The notes below the pieces were generated by a model. The model saw nothing but the letters and a program-made list of their open reading frames with translations. It ran no database searches and was not told the DNA's origin. Positions 31,533-34,628 of a DNA stretch of 34,628 nucleotides are shown here, one piece after another (position 1 is the stretch's first letter; every line of letters begins with the position of its first letter). The stretch spans positions 1-34,628 of the forward strand of contig CAYWZW010000057.1 in the NCBI GenBank assembly GCA_964462945.1. Direction: 5' to 3'. A program made the position numbers and the translations under genes. Source of the DNA: GCA-020343675 sp964462945. GTDB taxonomy: Bacteria; Planctomycetota; Phycisphaerae; Sedimentisphaerales; Anaerobacaceae.

Positions 31533-32313
31533 TTGGATTCCTTTCCTTCAAATGCCGGGCCGGCCGAAGCACACTCCACTGAGACACTTCTGCACGCCTC
31601 AAATCCCATAATACCGCAATTTCGTCTCAAGCTCAACAATCTTCCGGCAGGTTTGCCATGCCTTGCCGCAGCCATGCAGGATCCTCAGGACCACTCTAAT
31701 TATATCAATTCATTCTCTGACGTTTATACGCCGACACGGTTTTGTTTGCATAGACACGGATCAGCACGGGCACCGCAGTGAATTAGAGGATTAGCGAATT
31801 AAAGGTTGGAATGAAGAAACCGTATCCCTGCCACCGAGGACACAGAGGCCACAGAGGACACGGCGCAGCCCCCGGCCGCAACCAAAAATGCTTGCCAAAA
31901 AAACAAGATGTTGCGCCTTTGTAGTACAGAGGCTAGAGAGAAATAGATCGCAAATCGCAAACCTGTCCTGAGCAGGGTCGAATGGATCGAAAATCATAAA
32001 TTGATTCCGCTTGCCCCACCATCCTATCTGTAGCCACAGATTACACGGATTTCACGGACTTGTCCGCCGGAACCCTATAGAGCGAATTCATCCCTTAGGG
32101 AGGCGGATTGACCCTGTCGTTTCCTCTTCAAAAGTCCCCCGGCAAGAAACCACGCCTGTCCCGCGTGTCATGGCCGCGGAGAATAGTACGGTGCCCCTGG
32201 AATTCCCCCATTCGCTGAACGACCGGATTTTTCTTAGTGCGAATTTTCGATGTTGTCATCCATTAGTGCGTTTCCCCCCCTGCTTTTACGTGACGCAAAT
32301 CGCCCCGCGATGC
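31533..32313. repeat. Gene-free block of dispersed repeats
   Basis: About 780 bases without a supported gene. It holds a chain of repeat units: GACACGGATCAGCACGG, the TAATTCGC-type element (31778-31812), CCACCGAGGACACAGAGG, CGCAAATCGCAAA, GTCCTGAGCAGGGTCGAATG (31965-31986), CCACAGATTACACGGATT and TTAGTGCG words. Several match families used in other spacers of this window. Confidence 0.6.
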
Positions 32314-32682
32314 TCAGCTTCTGGAACCGACAGCCTTTCGCAACTCTTCATCGGTTACAAAGTTCGACGGTTTACCGTTCAAGTAATTTCTTTCTAAATT
32401 TTCTATCCGTAGTTGAATGTTCTCCACGTACATCTGAAGCATTTGCCTATCTTGCCGAGGCCACGCTTTCTTATCCAGCAGCGAAACCACCCCTTTTCTA
32501 CATTCCTTAAGCAATGGGATAATTACCTCTTTGACGTACCGTCGTTCAGGCCGGAAACGCCAGATATACAAATGGAGATGTTTACTTTTGAGACAGTTGG
32601 AAGCCGCCCAGTGCAGGTCACGTTCTTCTTCAGAAACCCCTGTGTTATTTTCTAAGTCAGTAACGCTTAGTAAAAGACTCAT
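32314..32682 (-). CDS. Hypothetical 122-residue protein
   Basis: No family recognised. A strong AAGGAGG stands seven bases before the ATG on the minus strand, supporting a real gene. The product is rich in Leu, Lys, Glu and Arg with helix-like segments (VSLLDKKAW, MYVENIQLRIENLERNY); there is no signal peptide. It is AT-richer than the metabolic genes. It lies downstream of two other minus-strand genes, the last of which is DUF1524-like, so it may belong to an accessory or defence block. Confidence 0.6.
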   Translation of the reverse strand: MSLLLSVTDLENNTGVSEEERDLHWAASNCLKSKHLHLYIWRFRPERRYVKEVIIPLLKECRKGVVSLLDKKAWPRQDRQMLQMYVENIQLRIENLERNYLNGKPSNFVTDEELRKAVGSRS

Positions 32683-32842
32683 ATCAACCTCCTTGTTGTG
32701 GGTTTGTGCAGCCTGCTGAGGCCAGAATCAGACACACTACCCTGTGCATGGCGCAACAAAACAGCCATTTCTATCCTTTCCTTTTTACTTTCCAATATAT
32801 CGGTCTGTTCATAGAAAGTGCTTCACTGTTTTCGTAAATCAC

Positions 32843-33643
32843 CTACGCGGAAACCTCCTCCGGATTAGTTGAACCACTTTCCTTCAAAGCCGATGGAAGG
32901 CAATAACCGTCGTTCCATAGTTGGTCGACATCAAGCCCCCAGTCCTTCTTGCAGGCAGCAACGATAGCTTCCAGCTGATCCAAGGCAGTGTCAAAGCGTT
33001 GACACATTGCGCCTAACCGAATTGCTTTATCTCTGAGTAACCGGTGCAGATACTCACGCTGGTCATTCATCTTATGCTGTTTTATGACTTGAAGAGCGTC
33101 TCTCATTTCTCCGATGATATCAAGTTCAAGAGACTTTCGCAGGTCTTTGATCACTCGGTAAAGAAGTTCCCGGCCCTCTGAGAACCTACAGAAAACCTCA
33201 CTCAGAAAATTTCTACTCGAGCCAGATATCGAGGGACGATCATCCGTCAGGCAAAAGAACAGGGAGTTGAGTTCCATCAGTAATTGTATATGCTCATTAA
33301 CTTTCTCCTCGGTGTAGTCAGCTTCTCTTAATAGGTCGCCCCAGCAGATATTGAACTGATCCCTCAAAGAAGTCAAATTACCGATCATAGTACGTGCCGC
33401 TAAACATGCAAGAGCAACACCAACCGCGTGGGTTGCAGCTACATGCCTGCAGATGGGATATTGTATCTCTGGTCCTAAGGCAATTTTGATTATCGAATTC
33501 ACCTCATCTTGCGAGAGATATCGTTCCGCTTCCGCGGTCGGAGTCTTTGCTGGCACAGATTTCTCTGGTGAGACTTGGTGCCGCCAGTCTATCCCTATGT
33601 AGCGTAACAGCTTAGCCGAGGAGTCCTTAAGCCGATCCTTCAA
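32843..33643 (-). CDS. Hypothetical 266-residue helical protein
   Basis: No family recognised. Start TTG at 33643, eight to nine bases after GGAG on the minus strand. The protein looks mostly helical, with a hydrophobic segment HAVGVALACLAARTMIG near residue 72 that may be a buried helix, and a C-terminal stretch with charged helices. No catalytic motif is visible. It lies between a DUF1524-type gene and the 122-residue protein, all on the minus strand. Confidence 0.6.
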   Translation of the reverse strand: MKDRLKDSSAKLLRYIGIDWRHQVSPEKSVPAKTPTAEAERYLSQDEVNSIIKIALGPEIQYPICRHVAATHAVGVALACLAARTMIGNLTSLRDQFNICWGDLLREADYTEEKVNEHIQLLMELNSLFFCLTDDRPSISGSSRNFLSEVFCRFSEGRELLYRVIKDLRKSLELDIIGEMRDALQVIKQHKMNDQREYLHRLLRDKAIRLGAMCQRFDTALDQLEAIVAACKKDWGLDVDQLWNDGYCLPSALKESGSTNPEEVSA

Positions 33644-33825
33644 ATCTCTTCTCCTTATATTACAATCAATGCCCTCTCATACCAAATTCCTTTCGCCGTT
33701 GCAACAAGGAAAGCCCATTTGTTTCTTTTTCTTGCCTTGCATTTATTCTTAGTGTTCTGTGCTCTACGCCCTCGGCAAGATCTCAAACAGGCTATACTTA
33801 CTGATGCAAGAAGCTGGGCAAATGA

Positions 33826-34608
33826 TCAAGAACTCGGAGGAATTGACCAAATTCTAACTCCTCGCTTACTCATTTGTGCTTGTCTCTTACGGATGGCCTC
33901 TGCGTCCCATATTTCATAACGAAGTAGCTCCTGATTTAGGTGAATGTCTGATTGCTTGTAATATTGCTTTTTGATATCGAAAGCCGAGTTTCTAGCACCC
34001 AAATTGAATTCTTTCAACACCAGAGTCAGATTCCCCAATCGATTGATCATTTCTTCGTGGTTGCTCCATTTCACCGAAGGATTCTGTGGATAAATGTGCT
34101 CCACGTGCACTCTTTTTGTAGAGGCAATCTCCATCTCGTGTGTCGGTCGCAAATCCTCTTCTAACTTGCGAAGCAAATATCTCGCAGTTTCGCGTCGCGT
34201 TATTGTCACCTCCTCAAACTCTTTTTGAAAGTCAGTGTCAACAGGCGCAAAACGCCGGAACTCGATCATAGCATCATGAAAGTGTAGTTCGCTCGGAAAC
34301 TTCTGCAGGACATCGAATGTAAAGTGCGCGAGATCAGTAGAGGACCGACCACAAATAACCACGTGGCGCACATACATGGCGATTAACGATTTAAGGAATG
34401 GCTTAAACGTAGCTTCGGTTCGCGAGCGAAACATTTTCAATATAGAAGGATAGATTTCCTCCGCTCCTAACTGGTTGACATCTTCTAGCATTCTCGCAAC
34501 CTCTTCGTCGTCATCTTCAGCTTCTAACATATCGCGATATATGAGTGACGCATTATGCAGAGCGTTTGAGAACTCTAGGAGCCTGTCTGAGTAATACTTG
34601 AACGACCT
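33826..34608 (-). CDS. C-terminal part of a DUF262/DUF1524 (GmrSD-like HNH) protein, truncated
   Basis: The C-terminal domain carries VEHIYPQNP, the HxxP-type HNH signature of DUF1524, and RLGNLTLV, as in GmrSD-type modification-dependent nucleases. The N-terminal DUF262 half is missing. Family-like sequence (YYSDRLLEF) continues upstream of the first ATG at 34530 to an in-frame TGA at 34609-34611 with no start between, so the gene is broken there or the sequence has an error near the window edge. If intact beyond, it would be a type IV restriction component acting on modified phage DNA. Confidence 0.7.
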   Translation of the reverse strand, partial: RSFKYYSDRLLEFSNALHNASLIYRDMLEAEDDDEEVARMLEDVNQLGAEEIYPSILKMFRSRTEATFKPFLKSLIAMYVRHVVICGRSSTDLAHFTFDVLQKFPSELHFHDAMIEFRRFAPVDTDFQKEFEEVTITRRETARYLLRKLEEDLRPTHEMEIASTKRVHVEHIYPQNPSVKWSNHEEMINRLGNLTLVLKEFNLGARNSAFDIKKQYYKQSDIHLNQELLRYEIWDAEAIRKRQAQMSKRGVRIWSIPPSS

Positions 34609-34628
34609 TCAGGCGATATTATAATCGC

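Overview
The window most likely comes from an anaerobic member of the Planctomycetota (Phycisphaerae-like) or a close PVC relative. This is inferred from secreted two-domain DUF1080 proteins, a Tat-exported Gfo/Idh/MocA oxidoreductase, GH28/GH30 polysaccharide hydrolases, an F420-non-reducing-type (MvhADG) hydrogenase, and intergenic spacers full of degenerate short repeats. Shine-Dalgarno sites are clear at most genes. Several promoters read as near-perfect sigma70 boxes (TTGACA, 17 bp, TAnnnT). No marker gene fixes the taxon.

Layout. (1) 92-6335: a group 3c [NiFe]-hydrogenase locus with mvhD, a small acidic protein, a receiver-only response regulator, mvhG and mvhA. A histidine kinase with its own promoter follows, then a second receiver-only regulator and a hydrogenase maturation protease. 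No Hdr genes are in view. (2) 6336-15214: an export/surface locus. It holds three consensus promoters spaced exactly 86 bp apart, a small secreted beta-rich protein, a secreted eight-cysteine protein behind a long structured leader, a DUF916/pilus-chaperone-like protein with an internal duplication, an 1170-residue protein with eight tandem beta repeats joined to a secretin, and a small lipoprotein. This is my best candidate for an undescribed system. (3) 15610-19290: clpB, then an AT-rich islet of very small genes and an HTH regulator, closed by a terminator and a second, diverged copy of the clpB 3' end. (4) 19430-27505: a secreted carbohydrate-degradation block with an FG-GAP/VCBS propeller protein, GH30, GH28, tRNA-His, a DUF1080 protein and a Gfo/Idh/MocA protein. 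(5) 27697-31135: glmS facing hisH and hisF, separated by a repeat-built spacer. (6) 31173-34608: minus-strand genes of unknown function ending in a truncated DUF1524 (HNH, GmrSD-like) protein at the window edge, possibly a defence or accessory region.

How it fits together. The hydrogenase would oxidise H2 and pass electrons through MvhD to an Hdr-type partner encoded elsewhere, under control of the linked kinase and receivers. The secretin locus would move or anchor small secreted proteins at the outer membrane. The hydrolase block would attack pectin or hemicellulose outside the cytoplasm. Functions are inferred from motifs and context by eye; no searches were run.
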